Origin: JAGHAJ01 sp964559865 [NCBI: uncultured Synergistota bacterium]
GTDB taxonomy: Bacteria; Synergistota; JAGHAJ01
DNA length: 64,000 nucleotides
Assembly: GCA_964559865.1 (NCBI GenBank)
Contig: CAZLJD010000021.1
Location: forward strand, 62,001 to 126,000
Reading direction: 5' to 3'
Positions 33,368 through 42,082 of this stretch are shown piece after piece. The notes under the pieces are model-generated. The model worked only from the letters and a program-made list of their open reading frames with translations, was not told the origin of the DNA and searched no databases. Within the stretch, counting starts at the first letter, position 1, and each line of letters opens with the position of its first letter. The position numbers and the translations under genes are program-made.

Positions 33368-35120
33368 CAACAGATTATCAAAGGTACTGTATATAGACCT
33401 AACCAAGAAAAGTTATTGGGTCAGAGATAGAATAGACCTATTTTCCAAGTATATAGGAGGAACTGGAGTAGGTATAAAGTTGCTCCAAGAAGAATGTCCA
33501 AAGGAAACAGATCCACTAGGAAAGGACAATCCCATCATATTTGCAGTAGGCCCATTGACAGGGTTATTCCCTCTTGCTTCAAAGACAGTAGCAATGTTTA
33601 AATCACCGCACACAGGCAACTTAGGTGAAAGCCACTCTGGGGGAAGGAGTGCCATAGCAATAAAGATGGCAGGGTATGGCGCTATCGTAATAAAGGGAAA
33701 AAGTGACATCCCGGTATACCTTGCAATTCACGGAGACCATGTCTACTTCAGAGACGCATCTGCATTATGGGGGATGAAAAGCTGTTTCACAGTCGGTAGG
33801 ATTATTAGAGAGAACGAACCTGGAGCTGGGTTGAGAACAATCATGAGAATAGGCAAAGCAGGGGAAAACCTCGTAAGCTACGCAAGTGTCACCACAGAAA
33901 CGTTCAGACACTTCGGGAGGTTGGGACTTGGAGCTGTATTCGGCAGTAAAAAGCTGAAGGGAATCATAATCTCAGGAAAGAGGAGCATAAAAGTACAGGA
34001 CAAAAAAACCTACAAGGAGCTATACTCTGAAATATACAAAGCTGCAGTGGATTCTCCACTCATGAAAAAGTACCACGATCTCGGCACACCCGAAAACATT
34101 CTAAAATTAAACGAAATGGGAGGACTACCTACAAGGAACCTCCAAAAAGGACATTTCGAGTTTGCAGAAAATATATCAGGTGAAAACTTCGCAGAACATT
34201 ATCTCGGCAGAAGACTTGCCTGTTTCCACTGTCCAGTTGGGTGTATACACTTAGCCGCATTAAGGGAACCATACGAAGACGAGCCGTACTTCTATAAAAC
34301 ATCCATGATCTCCTACGACTACGAACCTATCTTTGCGCTTGCGACAATGCTCGGTATATCAGAGCCTGAAGGCTTTTTAAAGCTGATGGATAGCGTGGAG
34401 AAGTACTGCATAGATGCAATGAGCACCGGTGTAGTGCTTGCATGGGCAACCGAAGCCCAAGAGAAGGGAATCATCACGGAAAAGGAGACTAACGGCTTAA
34501 ATCTCAAGTGGGGAGACTATAAGACCTACATACAGGCATTGAGCTTCATAGTGGAACAGCCAAACACATTTTACAAAGCGCTGTCAAAAGGGGTAGAACA
34601 TGCTTCATCTATTTACGGCGGTAAAGAATTTGCAATGGCATTTGGCGGCAATGAAATGCCAGGCTATCACACAGGACCAGGAGCGCACCTGGGATTCCTA
34701 ACAGGTGCAAGGCATAGTCACCTTGACAGTGCCGGCTACAGCATAGACGAAAAGATACTGCCAAAAACCAGCTTATCAGCTGAAGAACTTGGCAGGAGAC
34801 TCTTAGAGGAAGAAAGGTGGCGTCAGATACTTTCAAGCCTTGTGATATGCTTCTTTGCGCGGGGCATATATTCGCCACAAATAACTACCAACGCCTTGAA
34901 GATTGCAGGGTTCAGCTTCTCAGAAGAAGACCTAAAAGAGACCGGAAAGGTTATACACGCAGAAAAATACAGGTTCAAAGAACAAGAAGGGTTTTCCCTG
35001 AAGAATATCCGCATACCCCAGAGGATATTCCAAACACCGTCCGCAGTAGGTAATATAGAAAAAGCATATATAGAAAGGGCTCTCAATTACATAAACTCAG
35101 AGATATCGTCAGCCATTTAA
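33357..35120 (+). CDS. Tungsten aldehyde ferredoxin oxidoreductase family (AOR 2)
   Basis: About 587 residues of the AOR family. N-terminal YIGGTGVGIKLL, then GRLGLGAVFGSKKLKG, and the cluster motif LACFHCPVGC (CxxCxxxC). A later cysteine in VICFFARG could be the fourth ligand. Divergent from AOR 1, so the substrate probably differs. Start is either the ATG at 33357 or a GTG at 33342; both overlap the ferredoxin. Its 3' end overlaps the convergent xdhC by 12 bases, and no terminator is seen between them. Confidence 0.88.
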   Translation: MLDDNRLSKVLYIDLTKKSYWVRDRIDLFSKYIGGTGVGIKLLQEECPKETDPLGKDNPIIFAVGPLTGLFPLASKTVAMFKSPHTGNLGESHSGGRSAIAIKMAGYGAIVIKGKSDIPVYLAIHGDHVYFRDASALWGMKSCFTVGRIIRENEPGAGLRTIMRIGKAGENLVSYASVTTETFRHFGRLGLGAVFGSKKLKGIIISGKRSIKVQDKKTYKELYSEIYKAAVDSPLMKKYHDLGTPENILKLNEMGGLPTRNLQKGHFEFAENISGENFAEHYLGRRLACFHCPVGCIHLAALREPYEDEPYFYKTSMISYDYEPIFALATMLGISEPEGFLKLMDSVEKYCIDAMSTGVVLAWATEAQEKGIITEKETNGLNLKWGDYKTYIQALSFIVEQPNTFYKALSKGVEHASSIYGGKEFAMAFGGNEMPGYHTGPGAHLGFLTGARHSHLDSAGYSIDEKILPKTSLSAEELGRRLLEEERWRQILSSLVICFFARGIYSPQITTNALKIAGFSFSEEDLKETGKVIHAEKYRFKEQEGFSLKNIRIPQRIFQTPSAVGNIEKAYIERALNYINSEISSAI

Positions 35121-35879
35121 GTCTTTACCGTACTTAACGGCAACTATCTCGGACATTATGCTGAGTGCTATCTCCTCTGGTCTTCTACCACCAATAGGTA
35201 AACCCGCAGGAGAGTGTACTCTTTTTAGTGCCTCTTCACTGAAACCATCTTTCAAAAGATGAGAGTAGATTGTTTGCCTCTTCTGGTCACTTGCAACCAT
35301 AGCGATGTAAGCAAACTCTTTGCCGAGTAACCCTCTGAGAACATCCTCATCAAACTTATGTGCAAAGGTGTTCACAACAACATAGGATGACAAATCTGGT
35401 TTCAGCTCTCTGGCAGCAGTATAAAACTCCTTCACAATTATCTCTTTCGCATCCGGGAATCTATCCTTATTGGCATAATCAGGTCTACTATCCACAACAA
35501 CAACATCAAAACCAACCAAAAAAGCCATTTTAGAGAGGTACCTTCCTATATGCCCCGCCCCAAATATCACCACCCTATCTTTAACCTTCACAGGGTCTAT
35601 AAACACATCTACATCTCCACCACAACCCTCTCCACCAGCTGACAATCGGTACTGTTTTAGTTCTGCTTTACCCTTCTCTATAACTTCCAATGCATCTCTT
35701 TTAACAAGCTCTTCCAACGTTCCCCCACCTATCGTGCCAGAGGTTCTACCGTCTATAGCAACAAGCATCTTTGCACCAGGCTCACGGGGAGAAGAACCAT
35801 AAGAAGCAACTACGGTAGCCACAGCAAACGCAACCCTGTTTTCCCAGAACTCCTGCATACGATGTAGAAGCTCTATCAT
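35109..35879 (-). CDS. xdhC: XdhC-family molybdenum cofactor maturation protein
   Basis: 256 residues. N-terminal VASYGSSPREPGAKM and IGGGTLEE are the XdhC/CoxI signature; a Rossmann fold begins at VVIFGAGHIGRYL; the C-terminus has HSPAGLPIGGRRPEEIALSI. XdhC binds and helps sulfurate molybdenum cofactor for xanthine dehydrogenase type enzymes, which fits the hydroxylase operon here. It follows the MoeA-like gene by four bases. Confidence 0.9.
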   Translation of the reverse strand: MIELLHRMQEFWENRVAFAVATVVASYGSSPREPGAKMLVAIDGRTSGTIGGGTLEELVKRDALEVIEKGKAELKQYRLSAGGEGCGGDVDVFIDPVKVKDRVVIFGAGHIGRYLSKMAFLVGFDVVVVDSRPDYANKDRFPDAKEIIVKEFYTAARELKPDLSSYVVVNTFAHKFDEDVLRGLLGKEFAYIAMVASDQKRQTIYSHLLKDGFSEEALKRVHSPAGLPIGGRRPEEIALSIMSEIVAVKYGKDLNG

Positions 35880-35883
35880 TCAG

Positions 35884-36912
35884 CTACCACCCCTTCCCTA
35901 ACATACAATAAGGATAATTACAAACATCACAATGTCTACAAAATCCACCATGCCCCAGCCTCGCAATATCCTCATAGGTAATTATATCTCCTGCAAGAAG
36001 TCTTGGCAATATCACATCAAAGACTGTAATCTTGTAGAAAACACCTGCCGCAGGTATCCCAACAATGGGCACTTCACCCTTATATGCCAAAAGCAACATA
36101 GAACCCGGCAACACAGGGGAACCATAGCGTATAATCTCTGCACCAGCAGAAGCTATACCACGAGGAGTAACATCATCTGCATCTACCGACATCCCCCCTG
36201 TACACACAACGATCTCTGCCCCCACAGATAAAAACTCCTGTATGGAAGATCTCACCATATCCTCATCATCTGGCACAATTCTGCTACCAATAAGCTCTGC
36301 ACCATAATCTTCGACTTTGCTTTTCACAATATCCTTGAACCTATCCTTTATCCTACCCGTATATATCTCCGTGCCAGTCGTAACAAGTGCAACCTTTTTT
36401 TTCACATAAGGTTTCACCTTAACTACATATCTATACTTGGAGGCAACACTCTCAAATAAATTGACATATTCCTTTCTTAGGACAAGAGGAATAGCTCTAA
36501 AACCCGCTATCTTGTCACCCTTCTTTACAGGCGTATTGTTGTGAATTGTAGATACAGAAAACTCCCCTATCATGTTTAATTCAAATACTGCTTCCGCATT
36601 CACCTTAACCAAACCGTCCACACCGGCTACAAGAGTAATCTTACCTTCAACAGGACCCTCAGAAGAGACATTTTCTCCTTTCATCCACTTCTCCATCACA
36701 TATGCAACATCATTCTCGTGCATCTCATCTGGGGATATTTCAAGCACATATATGTAATTTTTGCCTATATCCTTCAAAAGAGGTATATCCTCTTTTCTTA
36801 TCACATGCCCCTTGCGAAAACCGGGACCTTTGTACTCTCCCGGAACAATCTTTGTCAAATCATAAGGTATCGTCATTCCCACCGCATCTTCAACCTTCAC
36901 TCGCTTGAGCAC
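35884..36912 (-). CDS. MoeA/MoaB-like molybdopterin-binding protein with Cys-rich tail
   Basis: 342 residues with the MoCF_biosynth domain in the second half (VALVTTGTEIYTGRI, CTGGMSVDADDVTPRG, PIVGIPAAGVFYK). The first half differs from canonical MoeA. The last 25 residues carry HCDVCNYPYC, a compact cysteine cluster seen in proteins of this kind found beside molybdenum hydroxylases. A role in cofactor insertion or adenylyl-molybdopterin handling for the hydroxylase is likely. It is downstream of the terminator at 36933-36967, so it may have its own weak promoter. Confidence 0.8.
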   Translation of the reverse strand: MLKRVKVEDAVGMTIPYDLTKIVPGEYKGPGFRKGHVIRKEDIPLLKDIGKNYIYVLEISPDEMHENDVAYVMEKWMKGENVSSEGPVEGKITLVAGVDGLVKVNAEAVFELNMIGEFSVSTIHNNTPVKKGDKIAGFRAIPLVLRKEYVNLFESVASKYRYVVKVKPYVKKKVALVTTGTEIYTGRIKDRFKDIVKSKVEDYGAELIGSRIVPDDEDMVRSSIQEFLSVGAEIVVCTGGMSVDADDVTPRGIASAGAEIIRYGSPVLPGSMLLLAYKGEVPIVGIPAAGVFYKITVFDVILPRLLAGDIITYEDIARLGHGGFCRHCDVCNYPYCMLGKGW

Positions 36913-36932
36913 ACTTCATACCCCCCTCATAC

Positions 36933-36967
36933 AAAAAGAGGGACGGGGCCTTCCCAAACCCCATCCC
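36933..36967 (-). terminator. Intrinsic terminator after GNAT-like paralogue 2
   Basis: On the minus strand GGGATGGGG pairs with CCCCGTCCC (one G-U pair) across a 10-base loop and is followed by TCTTTTT. Placed ten bases after the GNAT-like stop and about 20 bases before the MoeA-like start. Confidence 0.85.
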
Positions 36968-36976
36968 TTCAAACCC

Positions 36977-37714
36977 CTAAACGGTTACCTCATCGGGTAT
37001 AATGAGCTTCTCATTCTTCTTGAGGAGTTCCTCCGGTACGGGTCTCTGGAGTTTTGCACCTATATACCCCTCAAGGTAATCTTTCACAGTACTCTTCCAG
37101 TACTTGTAGTCCACATAGTACACACGGGCACCACCAAGCTCGTGCTGGACATCCGGCCAACGATAAGACGGTTGCGCCATTCCAAGCCCCCATCTCTTAA
37201 AACCATTGTAACTCTCGTATGTAGCCCAGAACTCCTTCTGATTGAGCGTCTCAAATGTATAATCACACTTTGCATAGTACATAGTTGCACCCACTCTGAA
37301 GCCTCTCTTAAATGCCATGGTATGCAAACTAATGTTTATATCTTCATTCATCAACCTACCATTCGCAAAACCTATCAGTTTACCATCTTCAAGTCCCAAC
37401 AACACATAAGGGTCTTTAAGCCTATTCCTGTACCAACCCAATATCTCCGCATATACCCTCGCTCCAACTATGTCATAAAAGTCATGGTCCACATCCAAGA
37501 AGTTACGCAAATACTTTAAAAGAAGGGGTGCTTCTTCTTTCTTAGCAGGCCTTATTACCATTGTTATTTTATCTCCGGCCTTGTTTTTCAGCTCCACCAT
37601 TGCAGGTTCAAACGGTGGGATATCCATAGATGGACCACTCAATATGGGTTCAATCTCCCTGATATTCAATCTAACTTCTTCATAACTTGACTTCTCCGGT
37701 GGTTCTTTCCACAT
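36977..37714 (-). CDS. GNAT-like acyltransferase paralogue 2, function unknown
   Basis: 245 residues, the same length as its paralogue at 21520-22257 and collinear from end to end. They share YDIV-ARVYAE, GRLMN/GRIMN, DINISLHTM-FKR, YAKC, FWAT-ESYNG, WPDVQHELGGA-VYY and a KLIIP ending. It is the last gene of the pucR-ylbF-fdrA-cyclase-arcC run, 24 bases after carbamate kinase, and is followed by a strong terminator. The substrate is unknown; linkage to carbamoyl phosphate production is from position only. Confidence 0.62.
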   Translation of the reverse strand: MWKEPPEKSSYEEVRLNIREIEPILSGPSMDIPPFEPAMVELKNKAGDKITMVIRPAKKEEAPLLLKYLRNFLDVDHDFYDIVGARVYAEILGWYRNRLKDPYVLLGLEDGKLIGFANGRLMNEDINISLHTMAFKRGFRVGATMYYAKCDYTFETLNQKEFWATYESYNGFKRWGLGMAQPSYRWPDVQHELGGARVYYVDYKYWKSTVKDYLEGYIGAKLQRPVPEELLKKNEKLIIPDEVTV

Positions 37715-37737
37715 AAAACAACACCTCCTAATGTACT

Positions 37738-38685
37738 CTATTTAGCACGCACACGCGTGCCCACCTTGCCTTCCAAAGCATCAAGTGCGTTATCAAGAGA
37801 GCTTATTATAGCCACATCTCCCCCACCTTTAACAAATCTTAATGCTGCCTTAACCTTTGGCCCCATGCTACCAGCCTTAAAGTGTCCCTCTGCCTGATAC
37901 CTCTCCAACTCTTCAACGGTAACTTCACCGATAGCCTTCTCCTGTGGGGTTCTAAAGTTTATCATTGCATGTGGAACATCTGTAAGTATCAAGAATATAT
38001 CAGCCTTCACATCCTGCGCAAGCCTTTCGCCAGCAAGGTCCTTATCGATGACCGCTTCAACCCCCTTAAGCGTCCCATCCTCAAGTTTAATAACAGGTAT
38101 GCCACCTCCACCAGATGCAATGACAATTGCCCCTTTCTCTACGAGGGCAGAAACAACCTCCTTTTCCACTATCCCTATAGGGTCAGGAGAAGGCACAACC
38201 TTCCTCCATCCCCTCCCACTATCTTCTATCCATGTCTCATTTTTCTCAGCCGCCCTCTTCTTCGCCTCCTCCTCGGTATAGAAGGGACCTATAGGTTTTG
38301 TGGGGTTCTGAAATGCAGGATCATCTTTGCTAACAAGCACCTGAGTAATCACCGTAGCTACTTCTCTACGGATGCCCCTCTTAATAAACTCGTTTCTCAA
38401 GCTTTGCTGAATCATATAACCTATCAAACCCTGACTTTCTGCACCACATATATCAAGAGGCATCGCAGGAACGCTATCAGAACCCTTCTCGTTCTGAATC
38501 AATATTACACCCACCTGGGGTCCATTCCCGTGCGTTATAACAACCTCATAGCCTGCCTCAACCATTCTTACTATCTGGCTGCATGTTCTTCTCACATTCT
38601 CAAATTGCTCCTCAGCAGTACCTTTCTGACCCGGCTGAAGAATAGCATTTCCTCCGAGAGCAACAACAACCCTTTTACCCATCAT
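37738..38685 (-). CDS. arcC: Carbamate kinase
   Basis: 315 residues, the usual length. Seen: [17 protein letters not shown] at the N-terminus, [23 protein letters not shown] and [12 protein letters not shown]. It transfers phosphate from carbamoyl phosphate to ADP and so yields ATP, ammonia and CO2. Next to fdrA and the cyclase gene, it is the energy-yielding end of the ureide branch. No arginine deiminase or ornithine carbamoyltransferase gene is present, so this is not an arginine deiminase operon. Confidence 0.95.
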   Translation of the reverse strand: MMGKRVVVALGGNAILQPGQKGTAEEQFENVRRTCSQIVRMVEAGYEVVITHGNGPQVGVILIQNEKGSDSVPAMPLDICGAESQGLIGYMIQQSLRNEFIKRGIRREVATVITQVLVSKDDPAFQNPTKPIGPFYTEEEAKKRAAEKNETWIEDSGRGWRKVVPSPDPIGIVEKEVVSALVEKGAIVIASGGGGIPVIKLEDGTLKGVEAVIDKDLAGERLAQDVKADIFLILTDVPHAMINFRTPQEKAIGEVTVEELERYQAEGHFKAGSMGPKVKAALRFVKGGGDVAIISSLDNALDALEGKVGTRVRAK

Positions 38686-38696
38686 ATCCCCCCTAA

Positions 38697-39461
38697 TTAT
38701 TCATCTTCAAATGCAACAACTCTACAAAAAGCAGACTCCCCACCTTGAAACTTCCAAGGAAACACGCCTATAGTAGTTCTCTTGTTCAAAAACTTGTCTA
38801 TCTCTCCCCCTATATTCTCAACATGCAATATGCCTTTGGGGAAGAGATAAGTATGCATAAGCTGATACATTTCTGGCGGGAATATCTTATCCAACGGCTT
38901 ACCCAGTTTCCTTTCAGCTTCCGCAGCATACTCCGGCTTGAACTTCCTGAGTATGGTATTCATTGGGTGATCTGCAGAACCACAATCTACTCCTATAAGC
39001 TTTATTTTCATATCCAGCACCCACTCTGCAAACTCCTTATGTGGTCCAGGATGCTTATAAAAATACTTGTTCTCGTCTGCCTCTGGCTGATCAAACGCAT
39101 AGTGGTGAAATCCAGTGTGTATTATCAAAATATCACCAGGCTTAATCTCGACTTTTTTCGTAAAGTGTTCTGGTTTGTAGATCTCATACTCTCCAACTTC
39201 GTCGCTTATGTCTACAACAACACCCGGTCCAAACAGCTCATCCATAGTAAGACTTGCTATGTCCCTTCCACCCGTCTTGAAATGTCTCTGCCCATCAAGG
39301 TGCGTTCCCACATGATTACTGGTTGTGATCAGTTGACCATTAGCACCATGAAAACTCCACCTCTTAAAATACTTCACCTGCAATGGCTCATAAGAGGGCC
39401 ATGGAGGTGTCTCAACTCCTGTGGGCTGGGACAAATCATAAGCTTTCAATGTCATAACCAA
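38697..39461 (-). CDS. Cyclase-family metal-dependent hydrolase, single domain
   Basis: 254 residues of the cyclase/kynurenine formamidase family with intact metal motif [12 protein letters not shown] and the DHPMNT segment near 165. Related to both halves of the tandem protein at 26057-27697. It is eleven bases upstream of carbamate kinase, suggesting it makes or processes the carbamoyl substrate by opening a cyclic amide or removing ammonia. Kynurenine formamidase itself is unlikely because no tryptophan pathway genes are near. Confidence 0.85.
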   Translation of the reverse strand: MVMTLKAYDLSQPTGVETPPWPSYEPLQVKYFKRWSFHGANGQLITTSNHVGTHLDGQRHFKTGGRDIASLTMDELFGPGVVVDISDEVGEYEIYKPEHFTKKVEIKPGDILIIHTGFHHYAFDQPEADENKYFYKHPGPHKEFAEWVLDMKIKLIGVDCGSADHPMNTILRKFKPEYAAEAERKLGKPLDKIFPPEMYQLMHTYLFPKGILHVENIGGEIDKFLNKRTTIGVFPWKFQGGESAFCRVVAFEDE

Positions 39462-39468
39462 TCCCTCC

Positions 39469-39657
39469 TCACTTTTTCTTAAGCTTTGAAAGTATAGAAA
39501 TCAACTTCTTGTTACCACCTGCTGGAGGCCTCCAATTAACATGGACTGCCTTGTATCCCTTTCCCTTGAGTGTATCATAGAAACTCTTCAAACCCACATT
39601 GACTACCACTAAATCCTGACCAAACAACTCGTTTATCTTTTCGTTCACCTTCGCCAT
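39469..39657 (-). CDS. Small FdrA-associated protein
   Basis: 62 residues: VVNVGLKSFYDTLKGKGYKAVHVNWRPP is its core (given here only to name the NVGL-SF and VNWRPPAGG blocks). Short proteins of this sort are often called fdrA domain proteins and are found beside fdrA. It lies between fdrA and the cyclase gene with 8-12 base gaps, so it is co-translated. It may be a detached piece of one AllFGH subunit. No catalytic residues are evident. Confidence 0.65.
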   Translation of the reverse strand: MAKVNEKINELFGQDLVVVNVGLKSFYDTLKGKGYKAVHVNWRPPAGGNKKLISILSKLKKK

Positions 39658-39669
39658 CTCTATCCCCCC

Positions 39670-41223
39670 TTACTTCCCCTTCACTATCTCTATAGCTGTC
39701 CTGACTGCCTGAACATTACTCGGCATAACAACGACCCCGACCTCTTCTAACTTCTTTTGCTGTTCATCAAGGTTCTGCGGATCATCTTTTGTCCCACATA
39801 TAGACGCAACAACGGACAAATATCTACCATCCTTTTCCGCTAATTCCTTTGCCTCTTTAATATAAGGTGCCAGCGCTCCTGCCATATCCTCATTGGAACC
39901 GTAACCAATAACAATATCAAGGAGTATAACTGCTACTTCAGGGTCTTTCGCCTCCTCCAATATCCTTTTCTGTCTTGTCCTTGGATCTATCATTGGGTGT
40001 GGTTGTCCCTGGGTAAACTCATCTTCACCAAGGTCTATAACGGTGTGCTTTTCACTCTTATATATGTCCTTCAGCTCGTACCCTTTGTGCAACGGGGCAT
40101 TAGAGTAGGTAGGTTCACCAAGTTCCTTTTCTATTAAATACATAGCCTCATCACAGAGCGTACCCCCAGTATAAAGCCCTCTAATATACTTCTGACCATC
40201 AGCAAGCCTTTCTCTCTCCTTAACTGCCACTCGTTTAATCTGCTCCTCTCCTGGGATCTTTATGTCAGGCTCCCTACCGTCAGACAACGCTACTGCCACA
40301 AGGGCCGTCTCTTCCAATGTCGTTGGAGCATAAAAGCCGTACTCTTTAACCATTTCAGGATCTCCATTTATAAAATCGACCACCACGGGTTTACTACCCT
40401 CTTTCAATACATCCAAAACCTTCTTTGCAACCTCTGGCGCAGGGGGTTTGGATATCACTACGATAACTTTCGTAGCAGGGTCTTCCTGTAATGCTTTTAT
40501 TCCTGCTATAACCATTTTCCCCCCCACTTCTTTCTTCAGGTCTCTACCACCAGTACCTATAGCCTGCGAGATACCTTTCCCGTTTTTAGCTATAATTGTG
40601 GAAACCTCCTGAAGCCCGGTACCAGAAGCTGCTACGATACCTATGTCACCTCGAGGGACCTCGTTGGCAAATGCGAGAGGAGCACCATTTATTATAGCCG
40701 TTCCACAATCCGGACCCATCATCAAAAGCCCCTTTTCATTAGCAAGGGTTTTAAGCTCTATCTCATCTTCTATTGGCACATTATCGCTAAACATAAACAC
40801 ATGCTTTCCTGCCATAAGCGCCTTTCTCGCTTCGTAAGCAGCATACTCACCTGCCACAGATATCATCACAAGGTTTGCATCAGGCATGTACTCAAAAGCA
40901 CCTTCAAGGCTCACAGGAGAGTACTCCTCATCGCCTCCGGTTTCTTTCTTTTTCTTAAGAAGTTCATCTACCTTCTGGTAAGCCTCTTGAAGAATACTAT
41001 CGTCTTCTGCCTCCATTGCAATCACAAGATCATTCGCAGTCGCACCATCCAGTTTGCTGTCGTAAAGTCCAACCACGGAGAGAGACTCCTTATTGTGGTC
41101 CGTTGCCATAGCCACAACCACTTCTTTGATACCCTTCATCTCAGATATTTCCCTACTAACCAACATCAACGTAACCGAGTCATAATAAGAATTTTTCACA
41201 ACCTCAACCCTCTTAACTGACAC
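39670..41223 (-). CDS. fdrA: FdrA, oxamate carbamoyltransferase subunit AllF-like
   Basis: 517 residues with two CoA-ligase-like Rossmann parts. Seen: DGATANDLVIAM, MMGPDCGTAIING, GIVAASGTGLQEVST and the second-half RGLYTGGTLCDEAM and LGEDEFTQGQPHPMIDP. In E. coli FdrA acts with YlbE and YlbF as AllFGH to phosphorolyse oxalurate to oxamate and carbamoyl phosphate. All three homologues and carbamate kinase are in this window. FdrA overlaps the upstream ylbF gene by 11 bases. Confidence 0.92.
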   Translation of the reverse strand: MSVKRVEVVKNSYYDSVTLMLVSREISEMKGIKEVVVAMATDHNKESLSVVGLYDSKLDGATANDLVIAMEAEDDSILQEAYQKVDELLKKKKETGGDEEYSPVSLEGAFEYMPDANLVMISVAGEYAAYEARKALMAGKHVFMFSDNVPIEDEIELKTLANEKGLLMMGPDCGTAIINGAPLAFANEVPRGDIGIVAASGTGLQEVSTIIAKNGKGISQAIGTGGRDLKKEVGGKMVIAGIKALQEDPATKVIVVISKPPAPEVAKKVLDVLKEGSKPVVVDFINGDPEMVKEYGFYAPTTLEETALVAVALSDGREPDIKIPGEEQIKRVAVKERERLADGQKYIRGLYTGGTLCDEAMYLIEKELGEPTYSNAPLHKGYELKDIYKSEKHTVIDLGEDEFTQGQPHPMIDPRTRQKRILEEAKDPEVAVILLDIVIGYGSNEDMAGALAPYIKEAKELAEKDGRYLSVVASICGTKDDPQNLDEQQKKLEEVGVVVMPSNVQAVRTAIEIVKGK

Positions 41224-42082
41224 TAACGATCCCTCCTTTTATAAGAATCTCCAAAGCCATAGCCACTCCGGTTAACCAATCACTTCCAGATGTGGCACCA
41301 ACACCAACCACATCAGACATAGCCTTATAAAACACACTTCCACCATCCACAAAGGTACTCCAAAACCTCTGATACACTTCAGGGACTTTGCCATGATATA
41401 GATTGAATAGCATGTGTGCGCTAACCGCCGTAGTAGCATAAAACAACTCATCTTTTACATCGCCCAACCACGGTGCATCTCCAAGGAAGACACAATACGC
41501 AGAAGAAAACCCACCAATCCAATCGTCAAGGGACGGAGTAAGTCCCACCCCTCTGCCCAACATTTTTCTAACATAAAAAGAGCCTCTCCTACCCGCCGCT
41601 ACTTCACTCACAAAACATCTCAAGAGTTTGGCAACATCTTCGCAGTCCTGAAAAAATTTCCCGTCAAACAACAAGTGAGATAACTCCCCTTTTCCCTCTC
41701 TCCTAAGAAAATCCAAGACATTCATCAATCTATCAGATATAAGCCGCACATCGAATTTGCACACAGGTAACTTTGCATCCCACAGCTCTACATCCGCAGA
41801 CAGAGGAATCCTAACCCTACTTCCCGACCAAACCAGAATTCCATCCTTATCTCTTATAGCAACCCTTCCACGCAAAAAAATATCTTCAAATGGCAGTATC
41901 CTCCTTACCCTCACGCCAAACGGCACCATATACATACTACTCAACAGCAGGGACACGAACACACCATCCTCAAACACCAAATTCACTACCCTCCTAAATA
42001 CAGAGTGAACCTCCCCTTTTACGGCATCCCCATTCAGACCGTGTAAATCAGCATCTATCTTCTCAGCCAGTATGTTTATCAT
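41213..42082 (-). CDS. ylbF: DUF2877 protein, AllH-like (YlbF)
   Basis: 289 residues of the DUF2877 family, with the conserved GVGLTPSLDDWIGGF near 190 and GVGATSGSDWLTGVAMAL at the C-terminus. Probable third subunit of the oxamate carbamoyltransferase. Its ATG overlaps the pucR stop in TGATG, so it is translationally coupled to the regulator. Confidence 0.85.
   Translation of the reverse strand: MINILAEKIDADLHGLNGDAVKGEVHSVFRRVVNLVFEDGVFVSLLLSSMYMVPFGVRVRRILPFEDIFLRGRVAIRDKDGILVWSGSRVRIPLSADVELWDAKLPVCKFDVRLISDRLMNVLDFLRREGKGELSHLLFDGKFFQDCEDVAKLLRCFVSEVAAGRRGSFYVRKMLGRGVGLTPSLDDWIGGFSSAYCVFLGDAPWLGDVKDELFYATTAVSAHMLFNLYHGKVPEVYQRFWSTFVDGGSVFYKAMSDVVGVGATSGSDWLTGVAMALEILIKGGIVSVS

Noticed and set aside
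10820-35120. The two AORs as a recent duplication
   Set aside because: They differ in length and in most motifs, and have different ferredoxins, so they are old paralogues.
37738-38685. Arginine deiminase operon
   Set aside because: Carbamate kinase is present but no arginine deiminase or ornithine carbamoyltransferase; neighbours are fdrA, ylbF and cyclases.
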